This document shows positions 52,084 to 61,982 of a stretch of 64,000 nt of DNA, piece after piece. The notes under the pieces were generated by a model that was not told the origin of the DNA, made no database searches, and saw nothing but the letters and a program-made list of their open reading frames with translations. Within the stretch, counting starts at the first letter, position 1, and each line of letters begins with the position of its first letter. The DNA comes from Pseudomonas sp. 2FG (GTDB lineage Bacteria; Pseudomonadota; Gammaproteobacteria; Pseudomonadales; Pseudomonadaceae): the NCBI RefSeq assembly GCF_005502935.1, contig NZ_SCMP01000013.1, forward strand, positions 93,769 to 157,768. The letters are read 5' to 3'. Both the position numbers and the translations under genes were made by a program.

Positions 52084-53354
52084 GCGATCTCGAGAGCAGT
52101 CTTCAGACGCTACCGAAACAGCTCGAGCGCGCGGCAGGCTACGACGTCGAGCGCGTGCGCCTGGCATTCCCGATCCTCGCGGAAACGATCTACGACAAGC
52201 CGCTGATCTACCTCGACAGCGCCGCGACCAGCCAGAAGCCGCAGGCGGTCATAGCTGCGATGTCACGTTTCTTCTTGAAGGAGAACGCCAACGTGCACCG
52301 TGGCGTGCACTACCTCTCAGTGCGCGCCACCGAGGAGTACGAGAAGGCTCGGGCCAAGGTCCAGGGCTTCCTCAATGCCGAACACGTCGAGGAGATCGTC
52401 TTCGTCCGTGGCACCACCGAAGCGGTCAATCTGGTGGCGCAAACCTATGGCAAGGTCCATGTCCATGCCGGCGACGAGGTGCTGATCAGCGCCATGGAGC
52501 ACCACTCGAACATCGTGCCCTGGCAGATGCTCTGCGAACAGACCGGCGCCCAGCTGCGAGTGGCCCCCATCGACGACGCCGGCGAACTCCGGCTCGATGA
52601 GCTGGAACGGCTGATCGGGCCCAAGACCCGATTGGTGGCCGTCGCCCACGTCTCGAATGTGCTCGGCACCGTCAACCCGATCCGGCGCATCGTCGAGCTC
52701 GCCCACGCCCGGGGCGCCCGCGTGCTGGTCGATGGCGCCCAGGCGGCCCCCCACTTGAAGGTCGATGTGCGCGCGCTGGGCTGCGACTTCTACGCCCTGT
52801 CGGGCCACAAGATGTACGGCCCCACCGGCATCGGCGTGCTCTACGGCCGCCGCGAGCTGCTCGAGGCGATGCCGCCCTACCAGGGCGGCGGCGACATGAT
52901 CCTCTCGGTCAGCTTCGAGAAGACCGTCTACAACAAGCCGCCGTACCGCTTCGAGGCGGGTACGCCGAACATGGCCGGAGCGATTGGACTCGGCGCGGCG
53001 ATCGACTTCCTCGGCGAGCTGGGGCCAGAGACCATCGCCGCCCACGAGCAGGCTGTGCTGGCCTACGCGCAGCAGGCGCTCGCGGCGGTGCCCGGCCTCA
53101 GACTGATCGGCACCGCGAAGGACAAGGTCGGCGTGCTCTCGTTCGTCCTCGACGGCATTCATCCGCACGATATCGGCACCATCCTCGACCGTGAGGGGGT
53201 CGCGATCCGCACCGGGCACCACTGCGCCCAGCCCCTGATGCAGCGCTTCGGCCTAGCCGCCACGGCCCGCGCCTCGCTCGGCTGCTACAGCACGGAGCAA
53301 GACATCGATGCGCTGGTGGCCGGTCTGGCCAAGGTCCAGGAGCTGTTCCGATGA
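52080..53354 (+). CDS. sufS: Cysteine desulfurase SufS
   Basis: PLP enzyme that takes sulfur from cysteine for cluster assembly. The 424-residue type II desulfurase has the PLP-lysine Lys244 in ALSGHKMYGPTGIGVLYG, AMEHHSNIVPWQ, and the catalytic Cys382 in IRTGHHCAQPLMQRFG. It overlaps sufD and sufU by four bases. With SufU rather than SufE next to it, sulfur transfer likely goes SufS to SufU, as in Bacillus. Confidence 0.96.
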   Translation: MSDLESSLQTLPKQLERAAGYDVERVRLAFPILAETIYDKPLIYLDSAATSQKPQAVIAAMSRFFLKENANVHRGVHYLSVRATEEYEKARAKVQGFLNAEHVEEIVFVRGTTEAVNLVAQTYGKVHVHAGDEVLISAMEHHSNIVPWQMLCEQTGAQLRVAPIDDAGELRLDELERLIGPKTRLVAVAHVSNVLGTVNPIRRIVELAHARGARVLVDGAQAAPHLKVDVRALGCDFYALSGHKMYGPTGIGVLYGRRELLEAMPPYQGGGDMILSVSFEKTVYNKPPYRFEAGTPNMAGAIGLGAAIDFLGELGPETIAAHEQAVLAYAQQALAAVPGLRLIGTAKDKVGVLSFVLDGIHPHDIGTILDREGVAIRTGHHCAQPLMQRFGLAATARASLGCYSTEQDIDALVAGLAKVQELFR

Positions 53355-53812
53355 GTAGCGATGAGCTGCGCGACCTCTACCAGGACGTGGTGATCGACCA
53401 CGGCAAGCGGCCGCGCAATTTCCGCCAACTGGATGGCGCTACCTGCACGGCGGAGGGCTTCAATCCGCTGTGCGGCGATCAGCTGAGGATTTATATCAAG
53501 CTTGCGGACGGGGTGATCGAGGACATCGCCTTCCAGGGGGCCGGCTGCGCCATCTCCCAGGCCTCGGCGTCCTTGATGACCCTGGCGGTCAAGGGGCGCA
53601 AGGCGGAGGAGGCGCTGGCGCTATTTGCCCGCGTGCATGCGCTGCTGACCGAGGGGCCGAGCGCCCAGGTGACCCCTGCAGAGCTCGGCAAACTCGCAGT
53701 GCTCTCGGGGGTCTGGGAGTTCCCGGTGCGGGTCAAGTGCGCCACCCTGGCCTGGCACACGCTGCGCAGTGCCCTCCAAGGGGGCGACGGCGCACTGGTC
53801 TCGACGGAGTAA
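53351..53812 (+). CDS. sufU: Zinc-dependent sulfurtransferase SufU
   Basis: 153-residue IscU-like protein of the SufU type. The conserved Cys41/Asp43 (NPLCGD), Cys66 (GAGCAIS) and Cys130 (RVKCATLAW) match the Zn ligands and sulfur-accepting Cys of Bacillus SufU. The SufU-specific insert between Cys66 and Cys130 is present, and the IscU LPPVK motif and histidine are absent. It takes persulfide sulfur from SufS. Start overlaps sufS by four bases. Confidence 0.93.
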   Translation: MSSDELRDLYQDVVIDHGKRPRNFRQLDGATCTAEGFNPLCGDQLRIYIKLADGVIEDIAFQGAGCAISQASASLMTLAVKGRKAEEALALFARVHALLTEGPSAQVTPAELGKLAVLSGVWEFPVRVKCATLAWHTLRSALQGGDGALVSTE

Positions 53813-53815
53813 GCC

Positions 53816-54661
53816 ATGGCAGCCGAGCGGCGCACTTCCAGCATTCCCAGCATTCGCCTCAGCGACTCGGCGCGGCGAATCTTGCGCGACGCCCTGGCCG
53901 AGGGGAGCGGGGACTGGGTGCGGCTCAGGATCGACGAGCGCTTCGCACATGAGCTGCTCTTCGGGCCTGGCGCCGAGGGCGATATCGCCGTCGAAGTGGA
54001 CGGCCTCAGCCTGTTGCTCGATCCCGCGAGCGCGCGGCGAGCCGATGGCCTGTCCATCGACTTCCTGTATGAACTGAGCGGCGCCGGCTTCAAGTTCGAC
54101 AACCCCAACCAGCCGGGCCGCGCCCGGCCGATCGAGCTCAGCCGGGACTGCGCGGCCAGCCTGATTCCGCGCGGGGAACGGCTGCAGCTGGCGCGGGGCG
54201 AGTGGGTGGTCGTGACCCAGGCGCTCGGCGGCAGCTTCACGGTCAGGACCGCCAAGGGCCAGCTGGCGCGGATCGCCGGTGGCGATGCCGACGCGCTGGG
54301 CTACAGCGTCCCCCAGGCGAGCGGCCCGCCGGCGGCGAGCGGCGCCTTCGACCTGGTAAGCCAGGTGCTCGACAGGCTGCGCACCGTCTACGACCCGGAG
54401 ATTCCGGTCAACGTGGTCGACCTCGGGCTGATCTACCAGTGTGAGGCGCAGCCGCTCGAAGGCGGCGGCCAGCGGGTCGCGATCAAGATGTCCATGACCG
54501 CGCCCGGTTGCGGGATGGGTGACGTACTGAAGGAAGAGGCGCGGGCCAAGGTGCAGACGCTCCCCGGCGTCAGCGAGGTCGACATCGAACTGGTCTGGGA
54601 GCCGCCCTGGGAGCAAAGCCGCATGTCCGAAGCGGCCCGCCTGCAGCTGGGTCTGTTGTGA
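53816..54661 (+). CDS. HesB-like/SufT fusion protein of the suf operon
   Basis: 281-residue protein of three parts. Residues 10-105 resemble an A-type carrier (IscA/HesB), with VDGLSLLLDPASARRADGLSIDFLYELSGAGFKFDNPNQPG, but all three carrier cysteines are missing (GRARP replaces CGCG). Residues 110-165 are the SufT-specific beta segment (RGEWVVVTQALGGSFTVRTAKGQLARIAGGDADALG). Residues 180-275 are a MIP18/DUF59 domain with DPEIPVNVVDLGLIY (193-207) and the cysteine motif TAPGCGMG (Cys232). SufT helps mature Fe-S proteins. It starts three bases after sufU. The degenerate carrier domain may bind partners rather than clusters. Confidence 0.85.
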   Translation: MAAERRTSSIPSIRLSDSARRILRDALAEGSGDWVRLRIDERFAHELLFGPGAEGDIAVEVDGLSLLLDPASARRADGLSIDFLYELSGAGFKFDNPNQPGRARPIELSRDCAASLIPRGERLQLARGEWVVVTQALGGSFTVRTAKGQLARIAGGDADALGYSVPQASGPPAASGAFDLVSQVLDRLRTVYDPEIPVNVVDLGLIYQCEAQPLEGGGQRVAIKMSMTAPGCGMGDVLKEEARAKVQTLPGVSEVDIELVWEPPWEQSRMSEAARLQLGLL

Positions 54662-54699
54662 AGAGCCGGGTGTGAGCAAGCCATTGTGAGGAGCCAGTC

Positions 54700-56685
<1,986 letters not shown>

Positions 56686-56724
56686 TCATGCTGTTGTTCC
56701 TCCGCAAGGGTGGCCAGGCTGGCG

Positions 56725-57981
56725 TCAGGCCAGCAGCCAAGTCTGGATCAAGGCCCCGCCCCACAGAGCACCCAGCACCAGTATTTGGCCGGGTATCACG
56801 CGCCTGGAAAACTTCGCCCCACCGCTGGTCCAGGCGACCAGGCATTTTGAGCAGGCGTTGGTGCTCAAGGCCGCGAGAACCGGGAGGATGGCGCTGGCTG
56901 CCGGCAGCTGCCCGGCTTTTACCAGCAAGGCGACGGCGGCGGAGGGCGCGTGCGCATCGGCGAAGCCGCCCAGGGCCGTGGCGATGAAGACACCGCTTTG
57001 CCCGAGCCAGGCCAATAGCGCCGATGACAGCAGCGAAATAGCCGCGATGCCGAGCGCCACCAGGAGTGCCAGCTTGAGGTTGAACGCGCCGCCCACATCG
57101 ATCGGGCTATGGCTCTCAGCTTGCTTGCCGCGGCGCATGAAGACCAGCGCGTAGATCAGGGTGGTGACGAAGCCTAATGCGAGCGGCAGCCACATCAGCC
57201 GTAGGGTCGGCAGGCTGACGGCGCCGAGCACCAGGCTCATCTGCACCATGGTGGCGAGGGTGGACAGGATCGCGGCGGTGCTGGCCGGCAGCAGGAGTGC
57301 CGGCTCGTCGCGGGCGCGGCTGCCCATGGCAGCGATGGTCGCCGTACTGGAGGCGAAACCCGAGGCGATGCCGGTAACCGCCAGTCCGTAGCGGGTGCCG
57401 AGCAGGCGCACGGCAATATGACCGGCGGCCCCAACCGCCATCATCAAGACCGTGAGTGTCCAGATGGTGCGCAGATTGATGGCGGCAAACGGCCCGATAA
57501 AGCGGTCCGGCACCAGTGGCAAGATCACCAGGGCGGCGGTCGCCAGGATCAGGCCATCGCGGACTTCGCTTTCGGAAAGCTGCGTGCGGACAAACCGGTG
57601 CAGGCCCTGTCGGTAGGTCAGCAGCAGCGTCAAGACGACGCCGAAGGCTATGGCTACGCCGGGTTTTTGCGCGCACAGCCCGCCCAACACCAGCACCAGC
57701 AACAGAGCGACCTCGGTGGTCATGCCCGGCTCCTGGCTCGGGGTCTTGAGATAGGCGGCCGTCACCAACGCGGTCAAACCGAGGGCCATGGTGGCGAGCA
57801 GTAGCACGCCGCCCAGCAGCATGCAGACATAGCCGAGCAACGAGGTGGCGGTGAAGGTCCGCAGGCCGGCAAAGCCCCGCTCTTGGCCAGCGCCTTTCTT
57901 GCGCTCGCGTTCCAAGCCCACCAGCAGGCCTATGCCCAGTGCGGCGGCGGCGGAGTTGGCAAGGGTGTCGAGTTCATCCAT
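56725..57981 (-). CDS. MgtC/SapB-DUF4010 membrane protein
   Basis: 418-residue inner-membrane protein with about 11-12 hydrophobic segments. The N-terminal 140 residues are MgtC/SapB-like (AAAALGIGLLVGLERERKKG, the conserved acidic-arginine patch at the membrane face). The rest matches DUF4010 (GIASGFASSTATIAAMGSRARDEPALLLPASTAAILSTLATMVQ; LGGFADAHAPSAAVALL). Function unknown; MgtC proteins are linked to Mg2+ stress and ATP synthase control. Convergent with the DUF255 gene. A perfect Anr/FNR box lies 54 bp upstream of its start, shared with the divergent stress-protein gene. Confidence 0.87.
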   Translation of the reverse strand: MDELDTLANSAAAALGIGLLVGLERERKKGAGQERGFAGLRTFTATSLLGYVCMLLGGVLLLATMALGLTALVTAAYLKTPSQEPGMTTEVALLLVLVLGGLCAQKPGVAIAFGVVLTLLLTYRQGLHRFVRTQLSESEVRDGLILATAALVILPLVPDRFIGPFAAINLRTIWTLTVLMMAVGAAGHIAVRLLGTRYGLAVTGIASGFASSTATIAAMGSRARDEPALLLPASTAAILSTLATMVQMSLVLGAVSLPTLRLMWLPLALGFVTTLIYALVFMRRGKQAESHSPIDVGGAFNLKLALLVALGIAAISLLSSALLAWLGQSGVFIATALGGFADAHAPSAAVALLVKAGQLPAASAILPVLAALSTNACSKCLVAWTSGGAKFSRRVIPGQILVLGALWGGALIQTWLLA

Positions 57982-58034
57982 AGGCCGTTATCCCCGCTTG
58001 GCTATCCGGCACTGGCTCACTGGGGGCCGCCGGG

Positions 58035-58048
58035 TTGATTCAGATCAA
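58035..58048. promoter_or_regulatory. Anr/FNR box between the MgtC-like and universal stress protein genes
   Basis: TTGATTCAGATCAA is a perfect match to the FNR/Anr consensus TTGAT-N4-ATCAA. For the plus strand, a centre at -41.5 would put the -10 at 58071-58076, and AATAAT is found at 58072-58077, fitting a class II oxygen-regulated promoter with a start near 58083 and a leader of about 140 nt before the stress-protein gene. It could also act on the divergent membrane-protein gene. Confidence 0.8.
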
Positions 58049-58226
58049 GGCGTTGTCGGAGCGGCTGGCCAAATAATGAAACTCACCCTCGGTGCTGTCA
58101 GCACGCAACAGCAGGCCGACAGCGCGTGATTCAACGCTTCCTCTTGATCCACAGTAGTCGGGATTCACGAGGAAGTCCCTGGCGCGCGACGGCTACAGAT
58201 CCTGGTTCGGCCAATGGAGGTGTCCC

Positions 58227-59162
58227 ATGTCCGAGTATCAACGCTTACTGCTGGTAGCCCCGTCCGAGATGCGCCGCACCCCGGCATTCGAGCGGGCGGC
58301 CGCCCTGGCCAGCGCCAAGGGCGCAGCCTTGCACATCGTTGCATTCGATTATGTCGAAGCCATCGCGACGACCGGTTTGTTCAACCAAAGGGTGATGGCT
58401 GAGGTCCGCGAAGGGTACTTACAGCGGCACCGTTTGTGGCTTGAGGACGAGGCCGAACTGCAACGGAGCAAAGGGCTGACGGTGACCACGGAGGTACTTT
58501 GGGTTCAGCAGCCCTACGAGGAAATCCTGGTGCATGTGAAGGAAATGCAGGCGGATATGTTGATCAAGGATGCTCATCAGGAGCCGGCGCTCAAACGCGC
58601 CTTCGTCACGCCGTTGGATTGGCAACTGCTACGCGACTGTCCCACGCCCCTGCATCTGGTGACGGATGCCAGGCATCCCTTACCGCGCCAGATAGTCGCG
58701 GCGGTCGATCCCTTCCGCCCGGAAGAGCAGATCCGGGACTTGAACGATCGGATCATCCTCACCGCACTGAAGTTGGCGGCGCAATGCAATGCCGAACTGC
58801 ATCTGCTGTATGCCTATGATGTGTCCTCCATGCTCGCTGCGGAGATGGGCATGGGTATGGGCATGGGCACGCTGCCGTTGTCGAGGGGCCTTAGCGAAGA
58901 ATTGCGCGCCGCCCAGGAGCAAGCTTTCACCGGGCTGGCCGATCGCCACGGTGTACCGAAGGAGTGCCGGCATTTCCTTCTGGGGTCGCCCATCCAGGTG
59001 ATTTCCGAGTTCGCCGTCAGCAGTCTTGCCGATGTCATCGTGATGGGCACCGTGCATCGTCGAGGCTTGCACAAACTGCTGGGCAGCACCGCCGAGCACG
59101 TCCTCTATCGGGTGCCTTGCAGCATTCTGGCGATCAAGCCGGAAAACGCCGTGGAGAGCTAG
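58227..59162 (+). CDS. Tandem universal stress protein (UspE-like)
   Basis: 311-residue cytosolic protein of two Usp domains (about 1-150 and 155-305). The second keeps the nucleotide-binding pattern GxxxxG near VIVMGTVHRRGLHKLLGSTAEHVLYRVPCSILAIKP. The first is degenerate there (LIKDAHQEPALKRAFVTPLDWQLLRDCPTPLHLV), as in UspE/UspK-like proteins made under low oxygen. A hexanucleotide repeat codes MGMGMGMG near residues 211-218. GGAGG precedes the ATG. The Anr-type promoter upstream fits anaerobic induction. Confidence 0.9.
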   Translation: MSEYQRLLLVAPSEMRRTPAFERAAALASAKGAALHIVAFDYVEAIATTGLFNQRVMAEVREGYLQRHRLWLEDEAELQRSKGLTVTTEVLWVQQPYEEILVHVKEMQADMLIKDAHQEPALKRAFVTPLDWQLLRDCPTPLHLVTDARHPLPRQIVAAVDPFRPEEQIRDLNDRIILTALKLAAQCNAELHLLYAYDVSSMLAAEMGMGMGMGTLPLSRGLSEELRAAQEQAFTGLADRHGVPKECRHFLLGSPIQVISEFAVSSLADVIVMGTVHRRGLHKLLGSTAEHVLYRVPCSILAIKPENAVES

Positions 59163-59359
59163 TTGTTGAGGTTCGCTAGGTCATGCAATGAGGTAGCCGC
59201 CGAAGTGACTATCTGAAGTCCAACCTGCTGCCTGCCGTATCCGTCGCCGATCCGCTCGCCGCAGAGCGCCTACGGAGCACCCCGTTCCATAGGTCGAAAT
59301 CAAAGAAAACCGCGCGAGTCTGGCGCATAGTGAAACGACGATACTCAGGAGATGACACC

Positions 59360-60034
59360 ATGACCTGGGATATTCCTTTTCGCGACCGCCGGACGGCCGG
59401 TGAAGCACTGGCTTCGGCCTTGCTGGAGTTTCGCGAGCGGCCGGAGGTGATAGTGCTGGGCTTGCCGCGGGGCGGCGTGCCGGTCGCCTATGAAGTGGCC
59501 AGCGCCTTGGGCGCGAGGCTGGACCTGATGCTGGTGCGCAAGCTCGGCGCGCCCGGCCAAAAGGAATTGGCGATGGGGGCCATCGCCGGCGGCGGGGTCC
59601 GGGTGCTGAACGAGGATGTGCTGCGCTATCGGCAGATCAGCGCAGAGGCCGTGGACGCCGTCGTTCTAGAAGAAAGCCAGGAACTGCAGCGACGCGAACG
59701 GGCCTATCGGGGCGAGCGCCCCTGGCCGCAACTGGCGGGGCAACTGGTGATTCTGGTAGATGACGGGCTGGCGACCGGCGCCACCATGCGCGCGGCCATC
59801 GCGGCCACCCGCCAGCAGGCCGCCGCCGGCATCATAGTCGCCGCGCCGGTGGGGCCCCTGGAGACCGTGACGCTGCTGCGCCGCTTGGTCGATCAGGTGG
59901 TCTGCCTGTTTATCCCCGAGTTCTTCTATGCGATAGGTCAGTGGTATCGCGTGTTCGACCAGACCTCGGACCAGGAAGTGCAGGCCTTACTGCAGCACGC
60001 CTGGGCGCGGGAAGCCGGGAGCGGCGGGAGTTGA
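59360..60034 (+). CDS. Phosphoribosyltransferase-domain protein
   Basis: 224-residue protein of the type I PRTase fold. The PRPP motif is LVILVDDGLATGATMRAAI (about 136-154), and GLPRGGVPVAYEVASALGARLDLMLVRKLGAPGQKELAMGAIAGGG at 37-82 is typical of the group found in stress islands next to hydrolases and Usp genes. The substrate is unknown. ATG 59360 has AGGAG nine bases upstream; an earlier in-frame ATG at 59330 lacks one. The hydrolase starts four bases after its stop. Confidence 0.85.
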   Translation: MTWDIPFRDRRTAGEALASALLEFRERPEVIVLGLPRGGVPVAYEVASALGARLDLMLVRKLGAPGQKELAMGAIAGGGVRVLNEDVLRYRQISAEAVDAVVLEESQELQRRERAYRGERPWPQLAGQLVILVDDGLATGATMRAAIAATRQQAAAGIIVAAPVGPLETVTLLRRLVDQVVCLFIPEFFYAIGQWYRVFDQTSDQEVQALLQHAWAREAGSGGS

Positions 60035-60038
60035 AGCC

Positions 60039-60716
60039 ATGGGCACGCCAACGGGACTTCAGCAACGGCAGATGACCTTCAGCCTCGACCAGGCGCACTT
60101 GCATGGCGAATGGGTCGCGCCGGAGGGCGCCGAAGGCCTGGTGGTGTTCGTCCACGGCAGCGGCAGCAGCCGCTTCAGCCCGCGCAATCGCAGCGTCGCG
60201 CGGTATTTCAACGACCTCGGCCTGGCCACCTTGCTGTTCGATCTGCTCACCGAGGCCGAGCAGCGCGTCGATGAGGTCAGCCGCGCGTTCCGCTTCGATA
60301 TTCCGCTGCTCAGCCAGCGCCTGAGCCAGGTGATCGATTGCCTGCGCCGCGACGCTGCCGCGGGCGAGCTGGCGATCGGCTTATTCGGCGCCAGCACCGG
60401 CGCCGCGGCGGCGCTGATCACCGCGGCCGAGCGGCCCCGCGAGATCGCCGCGGTGGTGTCGCGAGGCGGGCGTAGCGATCTGGCCGGAAGCGCGCTCGCA
60501 CGGGTCGAGGCGCCGACCCTGCTGATCGTCGGCGCGGAGGACGACACTGTGCTGGCGTTGAACCGCCAGAGCAGCCAGCAGTTGCATTGTCCGCAGCGGC
60601 TGGCGGTGATCCCGGGAGCCACCCACCTGTTCGAGGAGTCGGGCAAGTTGCTGGAGGTGGCCGAGCTCGCCGGCGACTGGTTCCTCGAGCATTTGCAGCG
60701 ACGGTCAGTGGCCTAG
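60039..60716 (+). CDS. Dienelactone-hydrolase-like alpha/beta hydrolase
   Basis: 225-residue alpha/beta hydrolase. VVFVHGSGSSRFSPRNRSVARYFNDLGLATLLFDLL carries the oxyanion region, and the nucleophile elbow is GLFGASTGAAAAL (Ser). The acid lies in LLIVGAEDDTVL (Asp) and the His in GATHLFEESG. Its substrate is unknown. It is co-transcribed with the phosphoribosyltransferase gene, a pairing common in bacteria; some homologues are even fused. Convergent with a second phosphoribosyltransferase, two bases away. Confidence 0.87.
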   Translation: MGTPTGLQQRQMTFSLDQAHLHGEWVAPEGAEGLVVFVHGSGSSRFSPRNRSVARYFNDLGLATLLFDLLTEAEQRVDEVSRAFRFDIPLLSQRLSQVIDCLRRDAAAGELAIGLFGASTGAAAALITAAERPREIAAVVSRGGRSDLAGSALARVEAPTLLIVGAEDDTVLALNRQSSQQLHCPQRLAVIPGATHLFEESGKLLEVAELAGDWFLEHLQRRSVA

Positions 60717-60718
60717 GC

Positions 60719-61285
60719 TCAAGGTGTGCGACGCACGACCTCGATGCGGAACTCGGCCTCGTAGGGCGGGACGTTGCATTCGACGATATCGCCCGGCGCG
60801 ATCTGCAGGCGTACGCCGACCACGTCGGCGTGGATCGGCTGGGTGCCGACGCAGCGATCCACCAGCACCGCCGTGCCAATCTCGCGTGCGCCCAGGCGTG
60901 CCAGGTAGGCGCACACGCGCAGCAGCGAGTGGCCACCGTAGAGCACGTCGTCGACCACCAGCAGGCGGGTCGCAGGCAGATCCACGCCGGCCAAGGCCGG
61001 GTTCTCCTCCAGGGCCGTTTCGGCATGCAGCACCCGCAGGTCATCGGCATAGCGCTTGACCTTCAGTGGGTAGAGCGGCGCCGCTATACCGTGTTGCGCC
61101 GCCAGCCGCTGCTGGAGCATGCGCGCCAGCGGTTCGCCGCGCCTGAGCAGGCCGATCAAGGCCAGCGGCTGCGCGGGCGTCAGCCCGGCCGCGATGCTGC
61201 GGGCCATGGCGTCGAGCACGGCGTCCAGTTCCTCGCTGGTGTACAGGCAGACGCGCTGCCCGGCCGGTTTGCTGTCTGTCTCCAT
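60719..61285 (-). CDS. PyrR-like phosphoribosyltransferase
   Basis: 188-residue PRTase with the PRPP loop LLVVDDVLYGGHSLLRVCAYL (about 118-138) and the N-terminal layout of PyrR/uracil-PRTase bifunctional proteins (LYTSEELDAVLDAMARSIAAG; ALIGLLRRGEPLARMLQQRL). Classical PyrR of pseudomonads sits beside pyrB, which is absent here, so this is probably an accessory paralogue. ATG 61285 is preferred; an upstream in-frame start at 61309 adds eight residues. Stop lies two bases from the convergent hydrolase gene. Confidence 0.8.
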   Translation of the reverse strand: METDSKPAGQRVCLYTSEELDAVLDAMARSIAAGLTPAQPLALIGLLRRGEPLARMLQQRLAAQHGIAAPLYPLKVKRYADDLRVLHAETALEENPALAGVDLPATRLLVVDDVLYGGHSLLRVCAYLARLGAREIGTAVLVDRCVGTQPIHADVVGVRLQIAPGDIVECNVPPYEAEFRIEVVRRTP

Positions 61286-61335
61286 CGCGCTGCCTCCTGG
61301 CACATGCAAAGGTTAGAGTCGGGCGCCGTGGGCGG

Positions 61336-61563
61336 CTAGGGTGGGCCGCTGCACGGTTGCTCCGCCTGGTAGAAGCTCGAGCTTTGCCTGCCCGAGTACA
61401 GCAGGTTCGGCGTCTGCCCGATCAGCTCCTGGCGCGGGTAGCCGCTCAGGCGACAGAAGGCATCATTCAGCCAGACGATGCACCCCGTGCGGTCGGTAAT
61501 CAGTATGGCGTTTGTCGCGGCCTCCAATGCCCTTACCAACAGCTGTTGGTCATGCTCGCTCAT
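61336..61563 (-). pseudogene. PAS-domain remnant
   Basis: 75-codon frame that encodes the first half of a PAS domain: LVRALEAATNAILITDRTGCIVWLNDAFCRLSGYPRQELIGQTPNLLYSGRQSSSFYQ, then a few unrelated residues and a stop. Normal sensor or GGDEF/EAL proteins continue for at least 60 more residues at this point, so the gene looks truncated. A start with a plausible Shine-Dalgarno (GAGGTGCCCC) and an Anr-like box 50 bp upstream suggest it once was, or still is, expressed. A short functional PAS protein cannot be excluded. Confidence 0.6.
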
Positions 61564-61982
61564 GGGGCACCTCGCTGGGTGGGGCGAAGCTACTCGTCTG
61601 CTCTGCTGAACCCTTGATCATGATCAGCAAATGCCTGCTGCAGGAGCCAGCATGCTGGCGCAAGCGCTCGCGCACAAGCAGTGCTGCGGCGCCATCTCAC
61701 CTACGCTTGATCTAGCGCAAGAAGTCCCTCGGTCACTTGCCTAACGCTAGTCGAACTCCGCCCACAAGCTGGGTGAAATGACGCTCTGGGGGCACAGGTG
61801 AAAGCACTCCAGCGGCATGCCGCAGTCCACCGCTTCTACCACCTCGCCCGGACTCCGCTGACCGGGCGGGCCTGTTTCGTCGCGCTTGAGTTCGGCCCGC
61901 AAACTCTTCTGGGCGACTTCAACGGGCCAGTTTAAGGCTTGGAGGTGTCTACGAAACTAGTGGTGATTCAAGTTACACAATT
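61564..61982. other. Gene-poor spacer with Anr-like sites and a coding remnant
   Basis: About 420 bp without an intact gene. It holds an Anr-like box at 61614-61627, a weaker one at 61707-61720 (TTGATCTAGCGCAA), and a minus-strand frame free of stops at 61747-61941 with protein-like codon use but no start codon (reading PVEVAQKSLRAELKRDE). This may be the tail of a decayed gene. GC content drops toward the glycosyltransferase gene. Confidence 0.4.
61614..61627. promoter_or_regulatory. Anr/FNR-like box upstream of the PAS remnant
   Basis: TTGATCATGATCAG differs from TTGAT-N4-ATCAA only at the last base and is nearly symmetrical. It is centred 57 bp from the start codon of the minus-strand PAS remnant. 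Together with the perfect box at 58035 it suggests oxygen control across this block. Confidence 0.55.

Noticed and set aside
58848..58875. ATGGGC hexanucleotide repeat in the Usp gene
   Set aside because: In frame, codes a Met-Gly run in a loop; only four units, no sign of phase variation.
59222..59237. 16-bp match AACCTGCTGCCTGCCG shared with the insertion-sequence end at 63904-63919
   Set aside because: One such match is expected by chance in a window of this length and composition, and the flanks do not match.
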